Below, piece by piece: positions 21,404 to 32,637 of a stretch of 64,000 nt of DNA. The translations under genes and the position numbers were made by a program. The stretch covers positions 15,986,492 to 16,050,491 of the forward strand of contig OY986971.1 in assembly GCA_963920575.1 (NCBI GenBank). Direction: 5' to 3'. Origin of the DNA: Narthecium ossifragum (taxonomy: Eukaryota; Streptophyta; Magnoliopsida; Dioscoreales; Nartheciaceae). Every line of letters begins with the position of its first letter. Position 1 is the first letter of the stretch. The notes under the pieces were generated by a model. That model saw only the letters and a program-made list of their open reading frames with translations. It was not told the DNA's origin and searched no databases.

Positions 21404-21523
21404 GGGTGCGATCATACCAGCACTAATGCACCGGATCCCATCAGAACTCCGCAGTTAAGCGTGCTTGGGCGAGAGTAGTACTAGGATGGGTGACCTCCTG
21501 GGAAGTCCTCGTGTTGCACCCCT
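21404..21523 (+). rRNA. 5S ribosomal RNA, gene 45
   Basis: Consensus gene, T-form TATA. Downstream tcgtcccgag. Confidence 0.98.
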
Positions 21524-21887
21524 CTTTTTTGCAAGTCCGCAATCGCGTCATGCAAGCGGTTTTTGTCGGAACAACGAAATCCTTACGCCCGGAGCATGCG
21601 CGCCGTGCTATTCGAGATCCGGGCGGGCTTCATTTCGCCGGCTCCGCGGTGACCCGGATCCTGGGGCGGTGATTTTAGAAGCGCGGGCGCGTAGTAATCC
21701 CCGAACGGCGCGAAAGGGGCCCCGCGCTCGAAGAGGAGAGAGGCTCGGGGGGTTTCGAGTCCCGTCCGGGAACATGGGTGCAGCACAAGAAACCAAATGT
21801 GCCACACGGGGCCCGCTTAACGGCCGCGATTCGTCCCGAGGCGGGCCACGGGTTTCGGATAATAGGAATGGCGGTGCTAATGATTTC

Positions 21888-22007
21888 GGGTGCGATCATA
21901 CCAGCACTAATGCACCGGATCCCATCAGAACTCCGCAGTTAAGCGTGCTTGGGCGAGAGTAGTACTAGGATGGGTGACCTCCTGGGAAGTCCTCGTGTTG
22001 CACCCCT
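21888..22007 (+). rRNA. 5S ribosomal RNA, gene 46
   Basis: Consensus gene, T-form TATA. Downstream spacer 355 bp, third case of the 9-bp loss. Confidence 0.98.
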
Positions 22008-22362
22008 CTTTTTTGCAAGTCCGCAATCGCGTCATGCAAGCGGTTTTTTGCAAATCCTTACGCCCGGAGCATGCGCGCCGTGCTATTCGAGATCCGGGCG
22101 GGCTTCATTTCGCCGGCTCCGCGGTGACCCGAATCCTGGGGCGGTGATTTTAGAAGCGCGGGCGCGTAGTAATCCCCGAACGGCGCGAAAGGGGCCCCGC
22201 GCTCGAAGAGGAGAGAGGCTCGGGGGGTTTCGAGTCCCGTCCGGGAACATGGGTGCAGCACAAGAAACCAAATGTGCCACACGGGGCCCGCTTAACGGCC
22301 GCGATTCGTCGCGAGGCGGGCCACGGGTTTCGGATAATAGGAATGGCGGTGCTAATGATTTC

Positions 22363-22482
22363 GGGTGCGATCATACCAGCACTAATGCACCGGATCCCAT
22401 CAGAACTCCGCAGTTCAGCGTGCTTGAGCGAGAGTAGTACTAGGATGGGTGACCTCCTGGGAAGTCCTCGTGTTGCACCCCT
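22363..22482 (+). rRNA. 5S ribosomal RNA, gene 47 (A54C, G65A)
   Basis: T-form TATA. Same gene and downstream cluster as genes 18 and 22. Confidence 0.95.
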
Positions 22483-22846
22483 CTTTTTTGCAAGTCCGCA
22501 ATCGCGTCATGCAAGCGGTTTTTGTCGGAACAACGAAATCCTTACGCCCGGAGCATGCGCGCCGTGCTATTCGAGATCCGGGCGGGCTTCATTTCGCAGG
22601 CTCCGCGGTGACCCGGTTCCTGGGGCGGTGATTTTAGAAGCGCGGGCGCGTAGTAATCCCCGAACGGCGCGAAAGGTGCCCCGCGCTCGAAGAGGAGAGA
22701 GGCTCTGGGGGTTTCGAGTCCCGTCCGGGAACATGGGTGCAGCACAAGAAACCAAATGTGCCACACGTGGCCCGCTTAACTGCCGCGATTCGTCGCGAGG
22801 CGGGCCACGGGTTTCGGATAAGAGGAATGGCGGTGCTAATGATTTC

Positions 22847-22966
22847 GGGTGCGATCATACCAGCACTAATGCACCGGATCCCATCAGAACTCCGCAGTTA
22901 AGCGTGCTTGGGCGAGAGTAGTACTAGGATGGGTGACCTCCTGGGAAGTCCTCGTGTTGCACCCCT
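22847..22966 (+). rRNA. 5S ribosomal RNA, gene 48
   Basis: Consensus gene, G-form TATA. Downstream gggcaatgatt. Confidence 0.98.
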
Positions 22967-23330
22967 CTTTTTTGCAAGTCCGCAATCGCGTCATGCAAGC
23001 GGTTTTTGTCGGAACAACGAAATCCTTACGCCCGGAGCATGCGCGCCGTGCTATTCGAGATCCGGGCGGGCTTCATTTCGCCGGCTCCGCGGTGACCCGG
23101 ATCCTGGGGCAATGATTTTAGAAGCGCGGGCGCGTAGTAATCCCCGAACGGCGCGAAAGGGGCCCCGCGCTCGAAGAGGAGAGAGGCTCTGGGGGTTTCG
23201 AGTCCCGTCCGGGAACATGGGTGCAGCACAAGAAACCAAATGTGCAACACGGGGCCCGCTTAACGGCCGCGAATCGTCGCGAGGCGGGCCACGGGTTTCG
23301 GATAAGAGGAATGGCGGAGCTAATGATTTC

Positions 23331-23450
23331 GGGTGCGATCATACCAGCACTAATGCACCGGATCCCATCAGAACTCCGCAGTTAAGCGTGCTTGGGCGAG
23401 AGTAGTACTAGGATGGGTGACCTCCTTGGAAGTCCTCGTGTTGCACCCCT
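23331..23450 (+). rRNA. 5S ribosomal RNA, gene 49 (G97T)
   Basis: G-form TATA with T-13A; C-box edge variant as gene 24. Confidence 0.95.
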
Positions 23451-23814
23451 CTTTTTTGCAAGTCCGCAATCGCGTCATGCAAGCGGTTTTTGTCGGAACA
23501 ACGAAATCCTTACGCCCGGAGCATGCGCGCCGTGCTATTCGAGATCCGGGCGGGCTTCATTTCGCCGGCTCCGCGGTGACCCGGATCCTGGGGCGGTGAT
23601 TTTAGAAGCGCGGGCGCGTAGTAATCCCCGAACGGCGCGAAAGGGGCCCCGCGCTCGAAGAGGAGAGAGGCTCGGGGGGTTTCGAGTCCCGTCCGGGAAC
23701 ATGGGTGCAGCACAAGAAACCAAATGTGCAACACGGGGCCCGCTTAACGGCCGCGATTCGTCGCGAGGCGGGCCACGGGTTTCGGATAAGAGGAATGGCG
23801 GTGCTAATGATTTC

Positions 23815-23934
23815 GGGTGCGATCATACCAGCACTAATGCACCGGATCCCATCAGAACTCCGCAGTTAAGCTTGCTTGGGCGAGAGTAGTACTAGGATGG
23901 GTGACCTCCTGGGAAGTCCTCGTGTTGCACCCCT
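23815..23934 (+). rRNA. 5S ribosomal RNA, gene 50 (G58T)
   Basis: G-form TATA. Downstream gcatgtgcgcc. Confidence 0.96.
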
Positions 23935-24298
23935 CTTTTTTGCAAGTCCGCAATCGCGTCATGCAAGCGGTTTTTGTCGGAACAACGAAATCCTTACGCC
24001 CGGAGCATGTGCGCCGTGCTATTCGAGATCCGGGCGGGCTTCATTTCGCCGGCTCCGCGGTGACCCGGATCCTGGGGCGGTGATTTTAGAAGCGCGGGCG
24101 CGTAGTAATCCCCGAACGGCGCGAAAGGGGCCCCGCGCTCGAAGAGGAGAGAGGCTCGGGGGGTTTCGAGTCCCGTCCGGGAACATGGGTGCAGCACAAG
24201 AAACCAAATGTGCCACACGTGGCCCGCTTAACTGCCGCGATTCGTCGCGAGGCGGGCCACGGGTTTCGGATAAGAGGAATGGCGGTGCTAATGATTTC

Positions 24299-24418
24299 GG
24301 GTGCGATCATACCAGCACTAATGCACCGGATCCCATCAGAACTCCGCAGTTAAGCGTGCTTGGGCGAGAGTAGTACTAGGATGGGTGACCTCCTGGGAAG
24401 TCCTCGTGTTGCACCCCT
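24299..24418 (+). rRNA. 5S ribosomal RNA, gene 51
   Basis: Consensus gene, G-form TATA. Downstream spacer 361 bp, catgcacgcac at 24668-24678. Confidence 0.98.
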
Positions 24419-24779
24419 CTTTTTTGCAAGTCCGCAATCGCGTCATGCAAGCGGTTTTTGTCGGAACAACGAAATCCTTACGCCCGGAGCATGCGCGCCG
24501 TGCTATTCGAGATCCGGGCGGGCTTCATTTCGCCGGCTCCGCGGTGACCCGGATCCTGGGGCGGTGATTTTAGAAGCGCGGGCGCGTAGTAATCCTCGAA
24601 CGGCGCGAAAGGGGCCCCGCGCTCGAAGAGGAGAGAGGCTCTGGGGGTTTCGAGTCCCGTCCGGGAACATGCACGCACAAGAAACCAAATGTGCAACACG
24701 GGGCCCGCTTAACGGCCGCGATTCGTCGCGAGGCGGGCCACGGGTTTCGGATAAGAGGAATGGCGGTGCTAATGATTTC

Positions 24780-24899
24780 GGGTGCGATCATACCAGCACT
24801 AATGCACCGGATCCCATCAGAACTCCGCAGTTAAGCGTGCTTGGGCGAGAGTAGTACTAGGATGGGTGACCTCCTGGGAAGTCCTCGTGTTGCACCCCT
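24780..24899 (+). rRNA. 5S ribosomal RNA, gene 52
   Basis: Consensus gene, G-form TATA. Downstream gcgcgcagtaa. Confidence 0.98.
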
Positions 24900-25263
24900 C
24901 TTTTTTGCAAGTCCGCAATCGCGTCATGCAAGCGGTTTTTGTCGGAACAACGAAATCCTTACGCCCGGAGCATGCGCGCCGTGCTATTCGAGATCCGGGC
25001 GGGCTTCATTTCGCCGGCTCCGCGGTGACCCGGATCCTGGGGCGGTGATTTTAGAAGCGCGGGCGCGCAGTAATCCCCGAACGGCGCGAAAGGGGCCCCG
25101 CGCTCGAAGAGGAGAGAGGCTCGGGGGGTTTCGAGTCCCGTCCGGGAACATGGGTGCAGCACAAGAAACCAAATGTGCCACACGGGGCCCGCTTAACGGC
25201 CGCGATTCGTCGCGAGGCGGGCCACGGGTTTCGGATAATAGGAATGGCGGTGCTAATGATTTC

Positions 25264-25383
25264 GGGTGCGATCATACCAGCACTAATGCACCGGATCCCA
25301 TCAGAACTCCGCAGTTAAGCGTGCTTGGGCGAGAGTAGTACTAGGATGGGTGACCTCCTGGGAAGTCCTCGTGTTGCACCCCT
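25264..25383 (+). rRNA. 5S ribosomal RNA, gene 53
   Basis: Consensus gene, T-form TATA. Downstream gcgcgcagtaa. Confidence 0.98.
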
Positions 25384-25747
25384 CTTTTTTGCAAGTCCGC
25401 AATCGCGTCATGCAAGCGGTTTTTGTCGGAACAACGAAATCCTTACGCCCGGAGCATGCGCGCCGTGCTATTCGAGATCCGGGCGGGCTTCATTTCGCCG
25501 GCTCCGCGGTGACCCGGATCCTGGGGCGGTGATTTTAGAAGCGCGGGCGCGCAGTAATCCCCGAACGGCGCGAAAGGGGCCCCGCGCTCGAAGAGGAGAG
25601 AGGCTCGGGGGGTTTCGAGTCCCGTCCGGGAACATGGGTGCAGCACAAGAAACCAAATGTGCCACACGGGGCCCGCTTAACGGCCGCGATTCGTCGCGAG
25701 GCGGGCCACGGGTTTCGGATTATAGGAATGGCGGTGCTAATGATTTC

Positions 25748-25867
25748 GGGTGCGATCATACCAGCACTAATGCACCGGATCCCATCAGAACTCCGCAGTT
25801 AAGCGTGCTTGGGCGAGAGTAGTACTAGGATGGGTGACCTCCTGGGAAGTCCTCGTGTTGCACCCCT
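25748..25867 (+). rRNA. 5S ribosomal RNA, gene 54 (ATTATA promoter, T8 end)
   Basis: Consensus within the gene. TATA-like box is ATTATA, closer to a canonical TATA. The base after the gene is T, so the T run reaches T8 (25867-25874). Only gene 64 shares both. Confidence 0.97.
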
Positions 25868-26231
25868 TTTTTTTGCAAGTCCGCAATCGCGTCATGCAAG
25901 CGGTTTTTGTCGGAACAACGAAATCCTTACGCCCGGAGCATGCGCGCCGTGCTATTCGAGATCCGGGCGGGCTTCATTTCGCCGGCTCCGCGGTGACCCG
26001 GATCCTGGGGCGGTGATTTTAGAAGCGCGGGCGCGTAGTAATCCCCGAACGGCGCGAAAGGGGCCCCGCGCTCGAAGAGGAGAGAGGCTCGGGGGGTTTC
26101 GAGTCCCGTCCGGGAACATGGGTGCAGCACAAGAAACCAAATGTGCAACACGGGGCCCGCTTAACGGCCGCGATTCGTCGCGAGGCGGGCCACGGGTTTC
26201 GGATAAGAGGAATGGCGGTGCTAATAATTTC

Positions 26232-26351
26232 GGGTGCGATCATACCAGCACTAATGCACCGGATCCCATCAGAACTCCGCAGTTAAGCGTGCTTGGGCGA
26301 GAGTAGTACTAGGATGGGTGACCTCCTGGGAAGTCCTCGTGTTGCACCCCT
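26232..26351 (+). rRNA. 5S ribosomal RNA, gene 55
   Basis: Consensus gene, G-form TATA with G-6A. Downstream gggcaatgatt. Confidence 0.98.
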
Positions 26352-26715
26352 CTTTTTTGCAAGTCCGCAATCGCGTCATGCAAGCGGTTTTTGTCGGAAC
26401 AACGAAATCCTTACGCCCGGAGCATGCGCGCCGTGCTATTCGAGATCCGGGCGGGCTTCATTTCGCCGGCTCCGCGGTGACCCGGATCCTGGGGCAATGA
26501 TTTTAGAAGCGCGGGCGCGTAGTAATCCCCGAACGGCGCGAAAGGGGCCCCGCGCTCGAAGAGGAGAGAGGCTCTGGGGGTTTCGAGTCCCGTCCGGGAA
26601 CATGGGTGCAGCACAAGAAACCAAATGTGCAACACGGGGCCCGCTTAACGGCCGCGAATCGTCGCGAGGCGGGCCACGGGTTTCGGATAAGAGGAATGGC
26701 GGAGCTAATGATTTC

Positions 26716-26835
26716 GGGTGCGATCATACCAGCACTAATGCACCGGATCCCATCAGAACTCCGCAGTTAAGCGTGCTTGGGCGAGAGTAGTACTAGGATG
26801 GGTGACCTCCTTGGAAGTCCTCGTGTTGCACCCCT
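26716..26835 (+). rRNA. 5S ribosomal RNA, gene 56 (G97T)
   Basis: G-form TATA with T-13A; seven units after gene 49. Confidence 0.95.
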
Positions 26836-27199
26836 CTTTTTTGCAAGTCCGCAATCGCGTCATGCAAGCGGTTTTTGTCGGAACAACGAAATCCTTACGC
26901 CCGGAGCATGCGCGCCGTGCTATTCGAGATCCGGGCGGGCTTCATTTCGCCGGCTCCGCGGTGACCCGGATCCTGGGGCGGTGATTTTAGAAGCGCGGGC
27001 GCGTAGTAATCCCCGAACGGCGCGAAAGGGGCCCCGCGCTCGAAGAGGAGAGAGGCTCGGGGGGTTTCGAGTCCCGTCCGGGAACATGGGTGCAGCACAA
27101 GAAACCAAATGTGCAACACGGGGCCCGCTTAACGGCCGCGATTCGTCGCGAGGCGGGCCACGGGTTTCGGATAAGAGGAATCGCGGTGCTAATGATTTC

Positions 27200-27319
27200 G
27201 GGTGCGATCATACCAGCACTAATGCACCGGATCCCATCAGAACTCCGCAGTTAAGCTTGCTTGGGCGAGAGTAGTACTAGGATGGGTGACCTCCTGGGAA
27301 GTCCTCGTGTTGCACCCCT
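27200..27319 (+). rRNA. 5S ribosomal RNA, gene 57 (G58T)
   Basis: G-form TATA with private G-18C. Downstream gcatgtgcgcc. Confidence 0.96.
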
Positions 27320-27683
27320 CTTTTTTGCAAGTCCGCAATCGCGTCATGCAAGCGGTTTTTGTCGGAACAACGAAATCCTTACGCCCGGAGCATGTGCGCC
27401 GTGCTATTCGAGATCCGGGCGGGCTTCATTTCGCCGGCTCCGCGGTGACCCGGATCCTGGGGCGGTGATTTTAGAAGCGCGGGCGCGTAGTAATCCCCGA
27501 ACGGCGCGAAAGGGGCCCCGCGCTCGAAGAGGAGAGAGGCTCGGGGGGTTTCGAGTCCCGTCCGGGAACATGGGTGCAGCACAAGAAACCAAATGTGCCA
27601 CACGTGGCCCGCTTAACTGCCGCGATTCGTCGCGAGGCGGGCCACGGGTTTCGGATAAGAGGAATGGCGGTGCTAATGATTTC

Positions 27684-27803
27684 GGGTGCGATCATACCAG
27701 CACTAATGCACCGGATCCCATCAGAACTCCGCAGTTAAGCGTGCTTGGGCGAGAGTAGTACTAGGATGGGTGACCTCCTGGGAAGTCCTCGTGTTGCACC
27801 CCT
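27684..27803 (+). rRNA. 5S ribosomal RNA, gene 58
   Basis: Consensus gene, G-form TATA. Downstream spacer 361 bp with tccttgaac and catgcacgcac (28053-28063). Confidence 0.98.
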
Positions 27804-28164
27804 CTTTTTTGCAAGTCCGCAATCGCGTCATGCAAGCGGTTTTTGTCGGAACAACGAAATCCTTACGCCCGGAGCATGCGCGCCGTGCTATTCGAGATCC
27901 GGGCGGGCTTCATTTCGCCGGCTCCGCGGTGACCCGGATCCTGGGGCGGTGATTTTAGAAGCGCGGGCGCGTAGTAATCCTTGAACGGCGCGAAAGGGGC
28001 CCCGCGCTCGAAGAGGAGAGAGGCTCTGGGGGTTTCGAGTCCCGTCCGGGAACATGCACGCACAAGAAACCAAATGTGCAACACGGGGCCCGCTTAACGG
28101 CCGCGATTCGTCGCGAGGCGGGCCACGGGTTTCGGATAAGAGGAATGGCGGTGCTAATGATTTC

Positions 28165-28284
28165 GGGTGCGATCATACCAGCACTAATGCACCGGATCCC
28201 ATCAGAACTCCGCAGTTAAGCGTGCTTGGGCGAGAGTAGTACTAGGATGGGTGACCTCCTGGGAAGTCCTCGTGTTGCACCCCT
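28165..28284 (+). rRNA. 5S ribosomal RNA, gene 59
   Basis: Consensus gene, G-form TATA. Downstream gcgcgcagtaa. Confidence 0.98.
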
Positions 28285-28648
28285 CTTTTTTGCAAGTCCG
28301 CAATCGCGTCATGCAAGCGGTTTTTGTCGGAACAACGAAATCCTTACGCCCGGAGCATGCGCGCCGTGCTATTCGAGATCCGGGCGGGCTTCATTTCGCC
28401 GGCTCCGCGGTGACCCGGATCCTGGGGCGGTGATTTTAGAAGCGCGGGCGCGCAGTAATCCCCGAACGGCGCGAAAGGGGCCCCGCGCTCGAAGAGGAGA
28501 GAGGCTCGGGGGGTTTCGAGTCCCGTCCGGGAACATGGGTGCAGCACAAGAAACCAAATGTGCCACACGGGGCCCGCTTAACGGCCGCGATTCGTCGCGA
28601 GGCGGGCCACGGGTTTCGGATAATAGGAATGGCGGTGCTAATGATTTC

Positions 28649-28768
28649 GGGTGCGATCATACCAGCACTAATGCACCGGATCCCATCAGAACTCCGCAGT
28701 TAAGCGTGCTTGGGCGAGAGTAGTACTAGGATGGGTGACCTCCTGGGAAGTCCTCGTGTTGCACCCCT
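28649..28768 (+). rRNA. 5S ribosomal RNA, gene 60
   Basis: Consensus gene, T-form TATA. Downstream gcgcgcagtaa and private gcggttcg in the hairpin. Confidence 0.98.
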
Positions 28769-29132
28769 CTTTTTTGCAAGTCCGCAATCGCGTCATGCAA
28801 GCGGTTTTTGTCGGAACAACGAAATCCTTACGCCCGGAGCATGCGCGCCGTGCTATTCGAGATCCGGGCGGGCTTCATTTCGCCGGCTCCGCGGTGACCC
28901 GGATCCTGGGGCGGTGATTTTAGAAGCGCGGGCGCGCAGTAATCCCCGAACGGCGCGAAAGGGGCCCCGCGCTCGAAGAGGAGAGAGGCTCGGGGGGTTT
29001 CGAGTCCCGTCCGGGAACATGGGTGCAGCACAAGAAACCAAATGTGCCACACGGGGCCCGCTTAACGGCCGCGGTTCGTCGCGAGGCGGGCCACGGGTTT
29101 CGGATAATAGGAATGGCGGTGCTAATGATTTC

Positions 29133-29252
29133 GGGTGCGATCATACCAGCACTAATGCACCGGATCCCATCAGAACTCCGCAGTTAAGCGTGCTTGGGCG
29201 AGAGTAGTACTAGGATGGGTGACCTCCTGGGAAGTCCTCGTGTTGCACCCCT
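29133..29252 (+). rRNA. 5S ribosomal RNA, gene 61
   Basis: Consensus gene, T-form TATA. Downstream spacer 361 bp, tccttgaac and catgcacgcac (29502-29512) as after gene 58. Confidence 0.98.
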
Positions 29253-29613
29253 CTTTTTTGCAAGTCCGCAATCGCGTCATGCAAGCGGTTTTTGTCGGAA
29301 CAACGAAATCCTTACGCCCGGAGCATGCGCGCCGTGCTATTCGAGATCCGGGCGGGCTTCATTTCGCCGGCTCCGCGGTGACCCGGATCCTGGGGCGGTG
29401 ATTTTAGAAGCGCGGGCGCGTAGTAATCCTTGAACGGCGCGAAAGGGGCCCCGCGCTCGAAGAGGAGAGAGGCTCTGGGGGTTTCGAGTCCCGTCCGGGA
29501 ACATGCACGCACAAGAAACCAAATGTGCAACACGGGGCCCGCTTAACGGCCGCGATTCGTCGCGAGGCGGGCCACGGGTTTCGGATAAGAGGAATGGCGG
29601 TGCTAATGATTTC

Positions 29614-29733
29614 GGGTGCGATCATACCAGCACTAATGCACCGGATCCCATCAGAACTCCGCAGTTAAGCGTGCTTGGGCGAGAGTAGTACTAGGATGGG
29701 TGACCTCCTGGGAAGTCCTCGTGTTGCACCCCT
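29614..29733 (+). rRNA. 5S ribosomal RNA, gene 62
   Basis: Consensus gene, G-form TATA. Downstream gcgcgcagtaa. Confidence 0.98.
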
Positions 29734-30097
29734 CTTTTTTGCAAGTCCGCAATCGCGTCATGCAAGCGGTTTTTGTCGGAACAACGAAATCCTTACGCCC
29801 GGAGCATGCGCGCCGTGCTATTCGAGATCCGGGCGGGCTTCATTTCGCCGGCTCCGCGGTGACCCGGATCCTGGGGCGGTGATTTTAGAAGCGCGGGCGC
29901 GCAGTAATCCCCGAACGGCGCGAAAGGGGCCCCGCGCTCGAAGAGGAGAGAGGCTCGGGGGGTTTCGAGTCCCGTCCGGGAACATGGGTGCAGCACAAGA
30001 AACCAAATGTGCCACACGGGGCCCGCTTAACGGCCGCGATTCGTCGCGAGGCGGGCCACGGGTTTCGGATAATAGGAATGGCGGTGCTAATGATTTC

Positions 30098-30217
30098 GGG
30101 TGCGATCATACCAGCACTAATGCACCGGATCCCATCAGAACTCCGCAGTTAAGCGTGCTTGGGCGAGAGTAGTACTAGGATGGGTGACCTCCTGGGAAGT
30201 CCTCGTGTTGCACCCCT
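30098..30217 (+). rRNA. 5S ribosomal RNA, gene 63
   Basis: Consensus gene, T-form TATA. Downstream gcgcgcagtaa. Confidence 0.98.
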
Positions 30218-30581
30218 CTTTTTTGCAAGTCCGCAATCGCGTCATGCAAGCGGTTTTTGTCGGAACAACGAAATCCTTACGCCCGGAGCATGCGCGCCGT
30301 GCTATTCGAGATCCGGGCGGGCTTCATTTCGCCGGCTCCGCGGTGACCCGGATCCTGGGGCGGTGATTTTAGAAGCGCGGGCGCGCAGTAATCCCCGAAC
30401 GGCGCGAAAGGGGCCCCGCGCTCGAAGAGGAGAGAGGCTCGGGGGGTTTCGAGTCCCGTCCGGGAACATGGGTGCAGCACAAGAAACCAAATGTGCCACA
30501 CGGGGCCCGCTTAACGGCCGCGATTCGTCGCGAGGCGGGCCACGGGTTTCGGATTATAGGAATGGCGGTGCTAATGATTTC

Positions 30582-30701
30582 GGGTGCGATCATACCAGCA
30601 CTAATGCACCGGATCCCATCAGAACTCCGCAGTTAAGCGTGCTTGGGCGAGAGTAGTACTAGGATGGGTGACCTCCTGGGAAGTCCTCGTGTTGCACCCC
30701 T
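30582..30701 (+). rRNA. 5S ribosomal RNA, gene 64 (ATTATA promoter, T8 end)
   Basis: Second copy of the gene 54 type: ATTATA at -29 and T8 at the 3' end. Confidence 0.97.
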
Positions 30702-31065
30702 TTTTTTTGCAAGTCCGCAATCGCGTCATGCAAGCGGTTTTTGTCGGAACAACGAAATCCTTACGCCCGGAGCATGCGCGCCGTGCTATTCGAGATCCGG
30801 GCGGGCTTCATTTCGCCGGCTCCGCGGTGACCCGGATCCTGGGGCGGTGATTTTAGAAGCGCGGGCGCGTAGTAATCCCCGAACGGCGCGAAAGGGGCCC
30901 CGCGCTCGAAGAGGAGAGAGGCTCGGGGGGTTTCGAGTCCCGTCCGGGAACATGGGTGCAGCACAAGAAACCAAATGTGCAACACGGGGCCCGCTTAACG
31001 GCCGCGATTCGTCGCGAGGCGGGCCACGGGTTTCGGATAAGAGGAATGGCGGTGCTAATAATTTC

Positions 31066-31185
31066 GGGTGCGATCATACCAGCACTAATGCACCGGATCC
31101 CATCAGAACTCCGCAGTTAAGCGTGCTTGGGCGAGAGTAGTACTAGGATGGGTGACCTCCTGGGAAGTCCTCGTGTTGCACCCCT
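31066..31185 (+). rRNA. 5S ribosomal RNA, gene 65
   Basis: Consensus gene, G-form TATA with G-6A. Downstream gcgcgcagtaa. Confidence 0.98.
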
Positions 31186-31549
31186 CTTTTTTGCAAGTCC
31201 GCAATCGCGTCATGCAAGCGGTTTTTGTCGGAACAACGAAATCCTTACGCCCGGAGCATGCGCGCCGTGCTATTCGAGATCCGGGCGGGCTTCATTTCGC
31301 CGGCTCCGCGGTGACCCGGATCCTGGGGCGGTGATTTTAGAAGCGCGGGCGCGCAGTAATCCCCGAACGGCGCGAAAGGGGCCCCGCGCTCGAAGAGGAG
31401 AGAGGCTCGGGGGGTTTCGAGTCCCGTCCGGGAACATGGGTGCAGCACAAGAAACCAAATGTGCCACACGGGGCCCGCTTAACGGCCGCGATTCGTCGCG
31501 AGGCGGGCCACGGGTTTCGGATAATAGGAATGGCGGTGCTAATGATTTC

Positions 31550-31669
31550 GGGTGCGATCATACCAGCACTAATGCACCGGATCCCATCAGAACTCCGCAG
31601 TTAAGCGTGCTTGGGCGAGAGTAGTACTAGGATGGGTGACCTCCTGGGAAGTCCTCGTGTTGCACCCAT
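31550..31669 (+). rRNA. 5S ribosomal RNA, gene 66 (C119A)
   Basis: T-form TATA. C119A is in the unpaired 3' tail, so little effect is expected. Shared with gene 71. Confidence 0.97.
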
Positions 31670-32033
31670 CTTTTTTGCAAGTCCGCAATCGCGTCATGCA
31701 AGCGGTTTTTGTCGGAACAACGAAATCCTTACGCCCGGAGCATGCGCGCCGTGCTATTCGAGATCCGGGCGGGCTTCATTTCGCCGGCTCCGCGGTGACC
31801 CGGATCCTGGGGCGGTGATTTTAGAAGCGCGGGCGCGCAGTAATCCCCGAACGGCGCGAAAGGGGCCCCGCGCTCGAAGAGGAGAGAGGCTCGGGGGGTT
31901 TCGAGTCCCGTCCGGGAACATGGGTGCAGCACAAGAAACCAAATGTGCCACACGGGGCCCGCTTAACGGCCGCGATTCGTCGCGAGGCGGGCCACGGGTT
32001 TCGGATAATAGGAATGGCGGTGCTAATGATTTC

Positions 32034-32153
32034 GGGTGCGATCATACCAGCACTAATGCACCGGATCCCATCAGAACTCCGCAGTTAAGCGTGCTTGGGC
32101 GAGAGTAGTACTAGGATGGGTGACCTCCTGGGAAGTCCTCGTGTTGCACCCCT
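32034..32153 (+). rRNA. 5S ribosomal RNA, gene 67
   Basis: Consensus gene, T-form TATA. Confidence 0.98.
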
Positions 32154-32517
32154 CTTTTTTGCAAGTCCGCAATCGCGTCATGCAAGCGGTTTTTGTCGGA
32201 ACAACGAAATCCTTACGCCCGGAGCATGCGCGCCGTGCTATTCGAGATCCGGGCGGGCTTCATTTCGCCGGCTCCGCGGTGACCCGGATCCTGGGGCGGT
32301 GATTTTAGAAGCGCGGGCGCGTAGTAATCCCCGAACGGCGCGAAAGGGGCCCCGCGCTCGAAGAGGAGAGAGGCTCGGGGGGTTTCGAGTCCCGTCCGGG
32401 AACATGGGTGCAGCACAAGAAACCAAATGTGCCACACGGGGCCCGCTTAACGGCCGCGATTCGTCGCGAGGCGGGCCACGGGTTTCGGATAATAGGAATG
32501 GCGGTGCTAATGATTTC

Positions 32518-32637
32518 GGGTGCGATCATACCAGCACTAATGCACCGGATCCCATCAGAACTCCGCAGTTAAGCGTGCTTGGGCGAGAGTAGTACTAGGA
32601 TGGGTGACCTCCTGGGAAGTCCTCGTGTTGCACCCCT
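32518..32637 (+). rRNA. 5S ribosomal RNA, gene 68
   Basis: Consensus gene, T-form TATA. Confidence 0.98.

Larger units (their letters stand above)
22908..31126 (+). repeat. Seven-unit block duplicated, with an inner three-unit duplication
   Basis: Copy 1 is about 22908-26292. Copy 2 is about 26293-31126 and is longer by 1,449 bp because the three units catgcacgcac, gcgcgcag, gcgcgcag occur twice (27745-29193 and 29194-30642). Both copies end with the ATTATA / T8 gene and a G-6A gene. Confidence 0.83.
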
